A stretch of 64,000 bases of DNA from Solilutibacter silvestris (GTDB taxonomy: Bacteria > Pseudomonadota > Gammaproteobacteria > Xanthomonadales > Xanthomonadaceae): NCBI RefSeq assembly GCF_002895945.1, contig NZ_NPZB01000001.1, positions 883,501 through 947,500 on the forward strand. The letters run 5' to 3'. The position numbers were made by a program, and so were the translations under genes. The notes beneath the pieces are model-generated. The model was not told the origin of the DNA and searched no databases. It saw only the letters and a list, made by a program, of their open reading frames with translations. Shown here piece by piece: positions 1 to 8,321 of this stretch; position 1 is the first letter of the stretch, and the number at the start of each line of letters is the position of its first letter.

Positions 1-797
1 AGAACGGTCGCGCGGTTGGTGCGGTCACGGCAGATGGGCGCGAACATCGCGCGCGCATCGTCGCGTCGAATCTCAATCCGAAACTGCTCTATCGCGACAT
101 CGTGCCGCAGCAACACCTCGACGACGACCTGCGCAGTCGCGTGCAGACGTATCGCTGCGGTTCCGGCACCTTCCGCATGAACGTCGCGTTGTCGGAGCTG
201 CCGGATTTCACCGCTGCGCCGGGCACCAACCTGCAACCGCACCACCAGAGCGGCATCCTGATCGGGCCATCGCTGCAGTATTTCGAACAAGCCTATTTCG
301 ATGCGAAATCGAAGGAATACAACGCTGGCTGGGCGCGTGCACCGATCGTCGAAGTGGTGATCTCATCCACACTCGATGACACCCTCGCGCCACAGGGACA
401 GCACGTAGCCAGCCTGTTTTGCCAGCAGGTCAACCCGGAAGTCGATGGCGGTTGGGATGCACATCGCGACACCGTGGCGAAGCTGATGATCGCTACCGTC
501 AACGCCTACGCGCCGAATTTCCGCAGCAGCGTGCTCGGTTACGAAGCACTGCCGCCGCTCGACCTCGAACGCCGTTTCGGCCTGATCGGTGGCGACATCT
601 TCCACGGCGCCCTCGGCCCCGACCAGATGTTCACCACGCGACCGTTCCTTGGCCAGGCCAACTATCGCGGCGCGCTGAAGGGCCTCTACCTGTGCGGATC
701 GGGCAGCCATCCCGGCGGCGGCGTCACCGGCTTGCCGGGTCGCAACGCCGCGCGCGAAATCCTTCGCGACCTTGGCAAGCGTCCGCGACCAACTTGA
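1..797 (+). CDS. NAD(P)/FAD-dependent oxidoreductase, phytoene-desaturase-like (5' end missing)
   Basis: The reading frame is open from base 3 of the window, so the N-terminus with the FAD-binding GxGxxG motif lies outside. The visible part has the VASNLNPKLLYRD stretch typical of phytoene dehydrogenase-like and PYROXD2-like flavoproteins. It ends in the characteristic FAD-proximal motif GLYLCGSGSHPGGGVTGLPG, followed by a short helix (NAAREILRDL). Members oxidise or desaturate hydrophobic substrates, but the substrate here cannot be read. The TGA stop is two bases before the next gene's ATG, so the two are probably co-transcribed. A GTG at 102 could be mistaken for a start, but the homologous frame continues upstream. 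Confidence 0.8.
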   Translation, partial: NGRAVGAVTADGREHRARIVASNLNPKLLYRDIVPQQHLDDDLRSRVQTYRCGSGTFRMNVALSELPDFTAAPGTNLQPHHQSGILIGPSLQYFEQAYFDAKSKEYNAGWARAPIVEVVISSTLDDTLAPQGQHVASLFCQQVNPEVDGGWDAHRDTVAKLMIATVNAYAPNFRSSVLGYEALPPLDLERRFGLIGGDIFHGALGPDQMFTTRPFLGQANYRGALKGLYLCGSGSHPGGGVTGLPGRNAAREILRDLGKRPRPT

Positions 798-799
798 CC

Positions 800-1990
800 A
801 TGGTGGATTCGATGATGCTCAAGATCGCATCGGCGCTGCTGCTCGCCTGCGCCTGTTTTCCTGCCACGGCCGGGCAGGCGTTGGCGCCCGTTGAGGCGCG
901 CGTACCGTTCGCGCCGGCGCCTTTCGTCGGCAGCGATGGTTTCAGGCACCTGGCGTACGAATTGCACGTCACCAACTTCTATGGCGATACCGGCCCATTG
1001 CGTCCCTTGTCGTTGCAGGTTGTTGCCGATGGAGCAAACAACCCGCTTCTTGTCCGGGATGCCAAGGCGTTGATGCAGATGGTTCGACCGGCGCCGCCCG
1101 AGGATGCGGTGGTGTCGATTCCCGCTGGCAAACGCGCGGTTTTTTTCATCTGGATCACGCTGCCTGCGCACGCCGCCTTGCCGCGGATCCTGCGGCATCG
1201 TGTTGAATTCGAGACCGACAAACATGTCGTGGTCACGCTCGATGGCGCGGCGATCCGGATCGACGAGCGAAAACCAATGGTGCTGGGGTCACCATTGCGC
1301 GGTGGTCGCTGGTTGGCGCATGAAGGCCCGGGCAACATGCAGTCGCATCACTGGAGCAGTCTGGTCGCGGTCAACGGCAATCTCACCATTCCACAGCGTT
1401 ATGCGTTGGACCTGGTCGGCGTGGATGCGCAAGGGCATGTCATGAAGCCGGGCACGCAGGATGGCGCGGCATCGCTACATGCAAACTGGGTGGGTTATGG
1501 CGCAGAAGTGATCGCGGTTGCGGATGGAATCGTGCGCAGTGCCCGCGATGGCGAGGAGGAGCATCGCCCGCTGTCGCCGCAGCCCGAGCCGGCAGCGCTC
1601 ACCGCCGATGGCCTGTTCGGCAACTACGTCGTTCTCGAAATCGGGACTGGCGTGTTCGCTAGTTATGCGCATCTGCAGCGTGGCAGCGTCAAGATGAAAA
1701 CGGGTGACCACGTGCATCGCGGCGATCTGCTCGGGCGCGTGGGGCAGTCGGGCAATTCGGCGGCGCCCCATCTGCATTTCCAGTTGTCGAACGCGGCTAC
1801 CTTCGAGGGTTCCGAGGGGATTCCGTATGCCTTCGATCATTTCGATGTCTTCGGCACGGAAACCGAAGCGCAACTCTTCGGCCAGGGTGATCCCTGGAAA
1901 GCGGCTCCGGTAGTCCATGACCGCGTGCAGCTGCCTTTGAACGATGTTGTCATCCGCTTCGGCGACGAATCTCGAGAAAGCATGCGTTAG
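800..1990 (+). CDS. Secreted M23-family metallopeptidase (LytM-like)
   Basis: This 396-residue protein starts with a signal peptide (hydrophobic core LKIASALLLACACFPATAG), so it is exported. The C-terminal half is a LytM/M23 domain: RYALDL carries the first zinc-ligand Asp, GNYVVLEI and YAHLQ follow, and HLHFQ (about residues 324-328) holds the catalytic and zinc histidines. The N-terminal 150 residues form a beta-rich region of unknown role. M23 enzymes cleave peptidoglycan peptide cross-links in the periplasm. The usual first zinc His before the Asp reads Gln-Arg (PQRYALDL), as in some M23 subgroups, so activity is not certain. ATG 800 was chosen because it directly follows the previous stop and gives an intact signal peptide. 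Confidence 0.85.
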   Translation: MVDSMMLKIASALLLACACFPATAGQALAPVEARVPFAPAPFVGSDGFRHLAYELHVTNFYGDTGPLRPLSLQVVADGANNPLLVRDAKALMQMVRPAPPEDAVVSIPAGKRAVFFIWITLPAHAALPRILRHRVEFETDKHVVVTLDGAAIRIDERKPMVLGSPLRGGRWLAHEGPGNMQSHHWSSLVAVNGNLTIPQRYALDLVGVDAQGHVMKPGTQDGAASLHANWVGYGAEVIAVADGIVRSARDGEEEHRPLSPQPEPAALTADGLFGNYVVLEIGTGVFASYAHLQRGSVKMKTGDHVHRGDLLGRVGQSGNSAAPHLHFQLSNAATFEGSEGIPYAFDHFDVFGTETEAQLFGQGDPWKAAPVVHDRVQLPLNDVVIRFGDESRESMR

Positions 1991-2049
1991 CCCTCCAGAG
2001 CGGCATGGCGCGCGGGGATCGGGATGGGCCTGTCTGCGACAATGGCGGG

Positions 2050-3042
2050 ATGCCGTCGATTCCCGCCAACGCCATTCGCCTGTCCGTCGCCCCGATGATG
2101 GATTGGACGGACTCGCATTGCCGCGCCTTCCACCGCGTGCTGGCGCCGGATGCGCGGCTCTACACCGAGATGGTCCACGCCAACGCGGTGATCCACGGCG
2201 ATCGTTCGCACCTGCTGGCCATGGATCCGTCGGAACATCCGGTTGCGATCCAGCTCGGCGGCAGCGATCCGGCCTTGCTGGCGCAGGCCGCGCGGATTTG
2301 CGTCGAACATGGTTTCGATGAGGTCAACCTCAATTGCGGTTGCCCGTCCGATCGCGTGCAGGCGGGACGCTTCGGCGCCTGCCTGATGCGCGAACCGGCA
2401 CTGGTCGCCAATTGCGTGCGGGCAATGGTCGATGCCGTCGATGGCGCAATCCCGGTCACGGTGAAGTGCCGGCTCGGCGTTGATGACGACGATGACTATG
2501 GCGCATTCCGTGATTTCGTCGATGGCATGGATGCCGCCGGCTCCGCCTTCATCGTCGTGCATGCGCGCAACGCGTGGCTGAAGGGACTGTCGCCGAAGGA
2601 AAACCGCGAAGTGCCGCCGCTGCGCTACGACTGGGGCTATCGGCTCAAGCGCGAGCGTCCCGGCATGACGGTGTTGTTGAACGGCGGCATCACCGAGGTC
2701 GATGCCGCGCTCGCGCATCTCGATCATGTCGATGGCGTGATGCTCGGGCGCGCCGCGTATCACGATCCCTATACCTTGCATCGCCTGCAGGTCGCGATGT
2801 TCGGCGGCGAATTGCGTGATCGCGAAGCATTGCTGCGTGCGTATTTCCCCTATGTCGAACGGCAGCTCGAACGGGGCGTGGCCCTCAAGCACATCACCCG
2901 CCACGTGCTTGGCCTGTTCCACGGCCAGCCCGGTGGACGCCTGTTCCGCCAGATATTGAGCGAGGGCGTGGTGCGCACGAATGCAGGCATCGGACTGCTG
3001 GAAGACGCGCTGGCGGTGACGAAGCGCTCGCTCGCGGCCTGA
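2050..3042 (+). CDS. dusA: tRNA-dihydrouridine synthase A
   Basis: A 330-residue flavoenzyme that reduces uridines in the tRNA D-loop using FMN and NADPH. The N-terminal SVAPMMDWTDSHCR is the DusA signature and FMN-binding start. HPVAIQLGGSDP and NLNCGCPSDRVQAGRFGACL follow, the latter holding the catalytic cysteine, and VLLNGGI contributes to the phosphate site. The length is that of DusA rather than DusB or DusC. The ATG at 2050 starts where homology begins; an in-frame ATG at 2005 would add a 15-residue extension with no family support. It ends shortly before a converging MarR gene. Confidence 0.93.
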   Translation: MPSIPANAIRLSVAPMMDWTDSHCRAFHRVLAPDARLYTEMVHANAVIHGDRSHLLAMDPSEHPVAIQLGGSDPALLAQAARICVEHGFDEVNLNCGCPSDRVQAGRFGACLMREPALVANCVRAMVDAVDGAIPVTVKCRLGVDDDDDYGAFRDFVDGMDAAGSAFIVVHARNAWLKGLSPKENREVPPLRYDWGYRLKRERPGMTVLLNGGITEVDAALAHLDHVDGVMLGRAAYHDPYTLHRLQVAMFGGELRDREALLRAYFPYVERQLERGVALKHITRHVLGLFHGQPGGRLFRQILSEGVVRTNAGIGLLEDALAVTKRSLAA

Positions 3043-3061
3043 TCGCCAAATCCTGTCGGGT

Positions 3062-3529
3062 TCAGCCGCAGCTTTCGGGCATGTGGTCGGCGCCCAGCGT
3101 GGCCAGTGCATCACGCAGGATCGCCATGTGTTCCTTGCCGATGCGTTCGCCCCACTCGCGCTCGATGTCGGCGAACAATTGCTTCACCATCGCCTGCGCA
3201 GCGACCCCACATTCGGTGAGTTCGATCAGGCGCGCGCGCTGGTCGTCGGGATCGGGCAGGGCGCGCACGAAGCCGCTTCGCTGCAGGTGGGCGATCTGCT
3301 GGCTCACCGCCTGCTTGGTCACGCCGCACTGGCTGACGATCGCGCTGGCGCGCAGCGGCCCGTTGCCGAGGTGGCGCAACACGTTGTGGGCATGCGCCAG
3401 CGACAACGCGCTCATGTTGGTGGCTTTGATGCGGGCGTCGAATTCGGCGCCGAACGCTTCCCTGGCGGCGCCCAGCAGGGCGGCCACGGGCAGGGACTTG
3501 GCTTTGGCGAGATGGGTGGGGGAGCTCAT
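3062..3529 (-). CDS. MarR-family transcriptional regulator (divergent from FMN reductase)
   Basis: A 155-residue winged-helix protein. The helix-turn-helix is in LRASAIVSQCGVTKQAVSQQ (about residues 59-78), followed by the beta-wing DPDDQRARLIELTE, which is the typical MarR wing. C-terminal helices would form the dimer. It is transcribed away from the FMN-reductase gene at 3646. The 116-bp gap holds two matching palindromes that are strong candidates for its operators, so it probably represses itself and the reductase and is released by a small oxidant or aromatic ligand. The ligand is not visible in the sequence. Confidence 0.88.
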   Translation of the reverse strand: MSSPTHLAKAKSLPVAALLGAAREAFGAEFDARIKATNMSALSLAHAHNVLRHLGNGPLRASAIVSQCGVTKQAVSQQIAHLQRSGFVRALPDPDDQRARLIELTECGVAAQAMVKQLFADIEREWGERIGKEHMAILRDALATLGADHMPESCG

Positions 3530-3553
3530 GGAATCGAATTCTAGACCGGATTT

Positions 3554-3571
3554 AAGTCAAGTGCTTGACTT
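3554..3571. promoter_or_regulatory. Putative MarR operator 1
   Basis: AAGTCAAGTGCTTGACTT is a perfect inverted repeat of 8-bp arms around 2 bp, lying 25 bp upstream of the MarR start codon. Its core GTCAA-N4-TTGAC recurs in the second site 38 bp away. Confidence 0.65.
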
Positions 3572-3590
3572 TCTGGATTCGCTCATTATT

Positions 3591-3610
3591 ATTGTCAACA
3601 GCTTGACAAT
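3591..3610. promoter_or_regulatory. Putative MarR operator 2
   Basis: ATTGTCAACAGCTTGACAAT has perfect 8-bp arms around a 4-bp spacer and the same GTCAA-N4-TTGAC core as operator 1. It sits 36 bp upstream of the FMN-reductase ATG, where it would overlap the promoter. Confidence 0.65.
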
Positions 3611-3645
3611 CAAGCGATTGACCACCCACCGAGCGAGGAACTCTC

Positions 3646-4200
3646 ATGAACGTCGTCACCCTGATCGGCAGCCTTCGCGCCGGTTCCCACAATCGCCAGC
3701 TGGCCGATGCCGCCGTGGCCCTGCTGCCGGCTGGCAGCCATGTCTCCAACGTCGATTTCTCCACCCTGCCGTTCTATTCCGAGGAATTGGACGTCGAGGG
3801 CCAGACCCCGGCCTCGGTGCAGAAACTGCGCCAGGAGATCGCCGCGGCCGATGCCGTGATCGTCGCCACTCCCGAATACAACGGTTCGCTGCCGGGTGGC
3901 CTGAAGAACGTCATCGACTGGGCTTCGCGCCCCTACGGTCGTGGCTCGCTGGTCGGCATGCCGGTGCTGGTGCTCGGCGCGTCGATGTCGCCGCATGCGG
4001 CGAAGTGGGCCCGCGGCGACACCGCACGTGCGCTGGGCGTCGCCGGAGCGAAGCCGATCGACGACACCATCGGGCTGGGATCCAGCCATGAAGTCTTCGG
4101 CACTGGCAAGGCGCTGCCGGATGAAATCGTCGAGGCATTGCGCGCGGGAGTGACGTCCTTGGTCGCCGCGGTCGCGGAAGGCAACCGCCAGGCCGCATGA
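3646..4200 (+). CDS. NAD(P)H-dependent FMN reductase / quinone-azo reductase family
   Basis: A 184-residue flavodoxin-fold protein. GSLRAGSHNRQLA (residues 8-20) is the FMN phosphate-binding loop, and PEYNGSLPGGLKN (76-88) is the signature of the ChrR/YieF/SsuE-like FMN reductase family. Members transfer electrons from NAD(P)H to quinones, azo dyes, chromate or free flavin, often in defence against electrophiles. The divergent MarR gene and twin operators suggest induction by such compounds. A purine-rich ribosome site (GAGGAA) precedes the ATG. Confidence 0.88.
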   Translation: MNVVTLIGSLRAGSHNRQLADAAVALLPAGSHVSNVDFSTLPFYSEELDVEGQTPASVQKLRQEIAAADAVIVATPEYNGSLPGGLKNVIDWASRPYGRGSLVGMPVLVLGASMSPHAAKWARGDTARALGVAGAKPIDDTIGLGSSHEVFGTGKALPDEIVEALRAGVTSLVAAVAEGNRQAA

Positions 4201-4269
4201 GTCCGCGATCGGGCGGTTGCACCACCGCCCGATCGCGAAACTGAACAACTGCAATCGGCGTCGCAGAAA

Positions 4270-4286
4270 CGTTCAGATTGCGTTAA
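4270..4286 (+). promoter_or_regulatory. Putative PhoP/OmpR-type direct repeat
   Basis: CGTTCA-N5-CGTTAA is a direct repeat with 11-bp periodicity, the layout bound by PhoP-type OmpR-family regulators (consensus TGTTTA-N5-TGTTTA). It lies 88 bp upstream of the secreted-protein gene that leads into phoP-phoQ. Each half-site matches the consensus at only four of six positions. Confidence 0.4.
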
Positions 4287-4357
4287 ATCATTAAGGGCGA
4301 ATTCACCGCGCCCCACCCATGCTGGCACGACTCCTGAATGCGTCGGTGCGCTGCATC

Positions 4358-4741
4358 ATGTCCCGTTCCCGCTGGTTCCCGTTGTTCGTGTCGCTGACGG
4401 CCTTGGCTGTCGGCAACGCGCCAGCGTGGGCGCAGCAGCGGGTTGGCCGTGGCGGTTGGCCGCCGCCACTGCAGCAATATGGCGGGCGCATGGGCCAGCC
4501 CCTGCCGCTGCCGCCCCAAGGATCACCTCCGGGCCATGATGAGCCGCACGGCGCGCCGTCGCCAGAGACCCCCCGCCCGCACCCGAGTGCGAGCGATTGC
4601 GGTCGCGCAATGGCCCTCTCGCCCGGCGACCAGGTACTCGCCGTGCAGCCGATGGACTCCAACGGGCGTGTACAGTGCCGGGTGAAGATCATGGGTGCCG
4701 ATGGCATGGTGCGCGTGATGATGGTTTCCCCCGGATACTGA
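4358..4741 (+). CDS. Secreted proline-rich protein upstream of the PhoPQ-like pair
   Basis: A 127-residue protein of unknown function. From the ATG at 4358 it begins with a short basic stretch (MSRSRW) and a hydrophobic core ending in APAWA|QQ, a good Sec signal. A central segment rich in Pro, Gly and Gln is followed by a compact C-terminal unit (about the last 45 residues) with one cysteine near each side, containing LSPGDQVLAVQ and RVKIMGADGMVRVMMV. The ATG at 4319 would put 13 extra residues before the signal. It lies 81 bp upstream of the response regulator on the same strand, so it may be co-regulated with or sensed by that system. Confidence 0.65.
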   Translation: MSRSRWFPLFVSLTALAVGNAPAWAQQRVGRGGWPPPLQQYGGRMGQPLPLPPQGSPPGHDEPHGAPSPETPRPHPSASDCGRAMALSPGDQVLAVQPMDSNGRVQCRVKIMGADGMVRVMMVSPGY

Positions 4742-4822
4742 TCGCGCGTTTACGCCGTCGCAACATCCAGAATGAGAAAGTGAATGCGTGCGGATGCCCG
4801 GCGTCCGTTTAAGGAGTGAACG

Positions 4823-5509
4823 ATGCGAATTCTATTGGTCGAAGACGAAGCGCCATTGCGCGAAACACTGGCCGCGCGCCTGAAGCGCGAAGGCTTCGCC
4901 GTCGACGCCGCGCAGGATGGCGAAGAAGGCCTGTACATGGGCCGCGAAGTGCCGTTCGACGTCGCGATCATCGATCTCGGCCTGCCCAAGATGTCGGGCA
5001 TGGAGCTGATCCGCGCGCTTCGCGATGACGGCAAGCAGTTCCCGATCCTGATCCTGACCGCGCGTTCCAGCTGGCAGGACAAGGTCGACGGCCTGAAGCA
5101 GGGCGCCGACGATTACCTGGTCAAGCCGTTCCATGTCGAGGAATTGCTGGCGCGCCTCAATGCACTGGTGCGCCGCGCCGCCGGCTGGAGCAAGCCGTCG
5201 CTGGAATGCGGCCCGGTGATGCTCGATCTCGCCGCGCAGACGGTGGCGGTGGGCGGCCAGAACATCGACCTCACCAGCTACGAATACAAGGTGCTGGAAT
5301 ACCTGATGATGCACGCCGGCGAATTGGTCTCGAAGGCCGATCTCACGGAGCACATCTACCAGCAGGATTTCGATCGCGATTCCAACGTGCTGGAAGTGTT
5401 CATCGGCCGCCTGCGCAAGAAACTCGATCACGATGGTTCGCTCAAGCCGATCGAAACCGTGCGTGGGCGCGGCTACCGTTTTGCCATTCCGCGCAACGCC
5501 GACAGCTGA
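4823..5509 (+). CDS. phoP: OmpR-family response regulator, PhoP-like
   Basis: A 228-residue regulator with a receiver domain (residues 1-115) and a winged-helix DNA-binding domain (about 128-224). The acidic pocket EDE (7-9), phospho-acceptor Asp51 in IIDLGLP, Thr79 and Lys101 in VKPF are all present. The C-terminal IGRLRKKLD and TVRGRGYRF are the OmpR recognition-helix and wing signatures. The sequence, and pairing with a kinase of PhoQ character, match the PhoPQ pair of xanthomonads, which responds to low Mg2+ or antimicrobial peptides. An AAGGAG ribosome site lies 8 bp before the ATG. Confidence 0.9.
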   Translation: MRILLVEDEAPLRETLAARLKREGFAVDAAQDGEEGLYMGREVPFDVAIIDLGLPKMSGMELIRALRDDGKQFPILILTARSSWQDKVDGLKQGADDYLVKPFHVEELLARLNALVRRAAGWSKPSLECGPVMLDLAAQTVAVGGQNIDLTSYEYKVLEYLMMHAGELVSKADLTEHIYQQDFDRDSNVLEVFIGRLRKKLDHDGSLKPIETVRGRGYRFAIPRNADS

Positions 5510-5545
5510 CGTTGGCGGCGAGGCGGGCGCCGGCGTGATCCGCGC

Positions 5546-6952
5546 ATGAGTACGCAATTCTGGAGGCCGCGATCGCTGCTGCGCCGGCAATTGCTGGTCA
5601 GCACGCTGGGACTCGCGGCGTTCCTGGCGCTGGTCGGCATCGCCCTCGATCGTGCCTTCGAACAGACCGCGCAGGAAAACCTGCGCATGCGCTTGTCGAA
5701 TTACGCGCTGGCCTACGCCGCACGCACCGATTTCGACATCAACAACGCGCTGTTACCGCCGGCAATCACGCCCGACCCACGCCTCGACCGCCCGGCCAGC
5801 GGCCTCTACGCGCAGATCGTCCAGCGCAACAACGTGCGCTGGCAATCGCAATCGACGGTCTACGGGCCGCCACTGCCATCGCCGCCGCTGCTCGAGCCGA
5901 ACCAGGAAACCTTCAGCGGCCCGGTGACGATCCGTGATCCCGCCGGGTTCGGCAGCGCGATCTACATCTACGGGCATGGCTTCGCGTGGTCGGAAGGCGG
6001 CAGCAAGGCGCCGGTGCCGTTCACCATCTACGTGATGGAGGACATGCGTCCGTTCAAGGCGCAAATGAACACGTTCCGCCGGGCGTTGTGGGGCAATCTC
6101 GCGCTGGCCGGACTGCTGCTGGTGCTGCTGCAGATGGCGACGTTGTGGTGGAGCCTGTCGCCGCTGAAGCGCGTGATCACGGAACTGGATCGCGTCAAGG
6201 AAGGCATGGCGACCAAGATGAGCGGATACCACCCGCGCGAACTCACGCCGCTGACCGAAAGCATCAACGCGCTGATCGACAGCGAACGTCGCCACCTCGA
6301 TCGCCAACGCGACGTGATGTCCGATCTCGCCCACAGCCTGAAGACGCCGCTGGCGGTATTGCGCTCGCAGCTCGACAGCCACGGCCCGGATGCGGAATTG
6401 CGCGGCGAGCTCGACACCCAACTGCGGCGCATGAACGATATCGTCGGCTACCAGTTGGGCCGCGCGCGTTCCACCGGGCACAAACTCTACGCCGCGCCGA
6501 TCGCCATCGAATCGTACGCCGAGGAAATCGTTACCGGCCTGGAAAAGATCTACGCCAGCAAGGGCGTGTTGTGCGAATTCGAGATCGCGCCGGAAGCGCG
6601 CTTCCACGGCGAACTCGGCGATCTGCAGGAACTGCTCGGCAACCTGCTGGAGAACGCCTTCAAATGGGCGCGTTCGCGCGTGCTGCTGACGGTGGTGCCG
6701 CGCCAAGTGCCGGGGCAGCGTCGCGCCGGTTTGCGCATCTCGGTCGAGGATGATGGTCCCGGCGTGCCGAAATCGCAGGTGATGGAAGTGTTGCAACGTG
6801 GCGTGCGCGGCGACGAGCGCGTGCAGGGCCACGGCATCGGGCTATCGATCGTCCAGGACATCCTCGCCAATTACGGCGGTGAGCTTGAAGTCAGTGATTC
6901 CACGGAGATGGGCGGTGCGCGTTTCGAAGCGCTGCTGCCGCCGCCGAACTGA
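5546..6952 (+). CDS. phoQ: Sensor histidine kinase, PhoQ-like
   Basis: A 468-residue inner-membrane kinase. TM1 is about residues 15-34 and TM2 about 183-203, and between them lies a roughly 150-residue periplasmic sensor. The H-box is DLAHSLKTPLAVL with phospho-acceptor His263. The ATP-binding domain has NLLENAFKWA (N box), DDGPGVP (G1) and GHGIGLSIV (G2). It starts 36 bp after phoP. The periplasmic domain is not especially acidic, unlike enterobacterial PhoQ with its Mg2+-binding patch, so the signal may differ. Confidence 0.85.
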   Translation: MSTQFWRPRSLLRRQLLVSTLGLAAFLALVGIALDRAFEQTAQENLRMRLSNYALAYAARTDFDINNALLPPAITPDPRLDRPASGLYAQIVQRNNVRWQSQSTVYGPPLPSPPLLEPNQETFSGPVTIRDPAGFGSAIYIYGHGFAWSEGGSKAPVPFTIYVMEDMRPFKAQMNTFRRALWGNLALAGLLLVLLQMATLWWSLSPLKRVITELDRVKEGMATKMSGYHPRELTPLTESINALIDSERRHLDRQRDVMSDLAHSLKTPLAVLRSQLDSHGPDAELRGELDTQLRRMNDIVGYQLGRARSTGHKLYAAPIAIESYAEEIVTGLEKIYASKGVLCEFEIAPEARFHGELGDLQELLGNLLENAFKWARSRVLLTVVPRQVPGQRRAGLRISVEDDGPGVPKSQVMEVLQRGVRGDERVQGHGIGLSIVQDILANYGGELEVSDSTEMGGARFEALLPPPN

Positions 6953-6953
6953 T

Positions 6954-7226
6954 TTACCGGAACATGCCTGGCAGATAGCTTTGAAAGCGCATGGTGCTGT
7001 TGCGCACGCCATCGGTGCGGTTGCGGCGTTGCGGCGCGGTCTTCGGCGTGGCGATGGCGGTCGGATTCGGCGGGCGCGACTGGCTCGGCGTGGCGCTGCC
7101 GCTGCTGGCGTCGCAATCCTCGTCCTGGTGCGGCACGCAGGTGGTGTCACCGGTGCGCGCCGCCGCTGCAAACGCGGTGGCGCTGCAGGACATCAAGGCG
7201 AGGGCGAGCAGGAGGCGCTTCTGCAT
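6954..7226 (-). CDS. Small secreted protein of unknown function
   Basis: A 90-residue protein with a clear Sec signal (MQKRLLLALALMSCSATAFA). The short mature part has two cysteines nine residues apart (CVPHQDEDC), which could form a disulfide, then a Ser/Pro/Arg-rich tail. It converges on phoQ with a 1-bp gap and is divergent from birA. No family is recognised. The signal peptide and its fit between neighbours argue that it is real. Confidence 0.55.
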   Translation of the reverse strand: MQKRLLLALALMSCSATAFAAAARTGDTTCVPHQDEDCDASSGSATPSQSRPPNPTAIATPKTAPQRRNRTDGVRNSTMRFQSYLPGMFR

Positions 7227-7316
7227 GGAGCATCCGGCAGGGCGGAAGAATCGGGACTATACCCCGGTTCGTCGCCGGCTGCAGCCCGCCCCGGCGTCGG
7301 CGGGTTTCCCGGGATA

Positions 7317-8321
7317 ATGGCGCAGATGGACGCCGCCTCTCCCTTCGATGACCGCAGCCTGTTGCGCTGCCTCGGCCCGCAGCCGATGTCCGGCGCGGAA
7401 TTGGCGGCCCGGGCCGGGCAGACGCGCGCCGCCATCGGCAAGCGCATCCAGGCCCTGCGCAAGGCCGGACTCGCCATTGGCGCCGACCGCGGCCGCGGCT
7501 ATTGGCTGGACACACCGCTCGACCTGCTGGATGCCGACGCGATCCGCGCCGGGATGACGCCCGCCGCGCGCACCCGCCTGCGTGCGCTCGACGTGGCGTG
7601 GCGGATCGATTCGACCAACACGGCATTGCTCGCGCGGCGTGCCGCCGACTCCGGCGTCGATGTGTTGTTGGCAGAACAGCAGACGGCCGGTCGCGGTCGC
7701 CGTGGCCGCCACTGGGTGTCGCCGTTGGCGGCGCATCTGTACCTATCCGTGTTGCGGCGTTTCGAGGGTGGACTGGCGCGACTGGGCGGATTGAGCCTGG
7801 TCGCCGGCATCGCGGTCGCCGAAGCGCTGCGCGATCACTGCGGACTCGTGGTCGGACTGAAGTGGCCCAACGATCTGCTGGTGGACGGGCGCAAGCTCGG
7901 CGGCATCCTGGTCGAAGGCGGTGGCGAACATGGCGGACCCGTGCAGGCGGTAATCGGCATCGGCATCAATGTACGCATGCCGGCGACGATGGCGCGGGAG
8001 ATCGGCCAGCCGTGGATCGATCTTGCTTCCGTCATTGCCGCCGACAGCCTGCAACGTTCGCGAATCGCCGCGGCAGTGCTCGATGGATTGATCAACGCGC
8101 TCGATGCCTTCGATGCACACGGACTGGCGCCATTCCTTGAGCGTTATCGCGCGTTCGATGTGCTTGCCGGCGAGCATATCGACGTGCATGCCGCGGATGG
8201 CGTGCAGGTGATGCAGGCGTTGGGCTTGGCCGATGACGGCGGCTTGCGCGTGCGCCGTGGCGATGGCAGCGACACCGTGTTGCATTCCGGGGAAGTGAGC
8301 GTGCGCAGGACGATGGCATGA
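7317..8321 (+). CDS. birA: Bifunctional biotin-[acetyl-CoA-carboxylase] ligase / biotin operon repressor
   Basis: A 334-residue BirA. The N-terminal winged helix (LAARAGQTRAAIGKRIQALR) is the DNA-binding repressor part. The ligase domain has QQTAGRGRRGRHWVSP (biotinoyl-AMP loop), KWPNDLLVDGRKLGGIL with the catalytic Lys, and GIGINV. It attaches biotin to the carboxyl-carrier protein AccB through biotinoyl-5'-AMP. ATG 7317 or 7326 are both possible starts. The stop overlaps the coaX start by 4 bp, indicating translational coupling. Confidence 0.92.
   Translation: MAQMDAASPFDDRSLLRCLGPQPMSGAELAARAGQTRAAIGKRIQALRKAGLAIGADRGRGYWLDTPLDLLDADAIRAGMTPAARTRLRALDVAWRIDSTNTALLARRAADSGVDVLLAEQQTAGRGRRGRHWVSPLAAHLYLSVLRRFEGGLARLGGLSLVAGIAVAEALRDHCGLVVGLKWPNDLLVDGRKLGGILVEGGGEHGGPVQAVIGIGINVRMPATMAREIGQPWIDLASVIAADSLQRSRIAAAVLDGLINALDAFDAHGLAPFLERYRAFDVLAGEHIDVHAADGVQVMQALGLADDGGLRVRRGDGSDTVLHSGEVSVRRTMA

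Noticed and set aside
419-799. Extending the M23 peptidase upstream to an ATG at 419.
   Set aside because: That part overlaps the oxidoreductase frame and would bury the signal peptide. ATG 800 lies at the gene junction.
5753-6832. A 359-codon open frame antisense to phoQ.
   Set aside because: The phoQ frame has all kinase motifs; the antisense frame is a composition artefact.
6798-7316. Extending birA upstream to 6798.
   Set aside because: The extra translation is an out-of-frame reading of phoQ and of a minus-strand peptide gene. The BirA winged helix begins just after ATG 7317.
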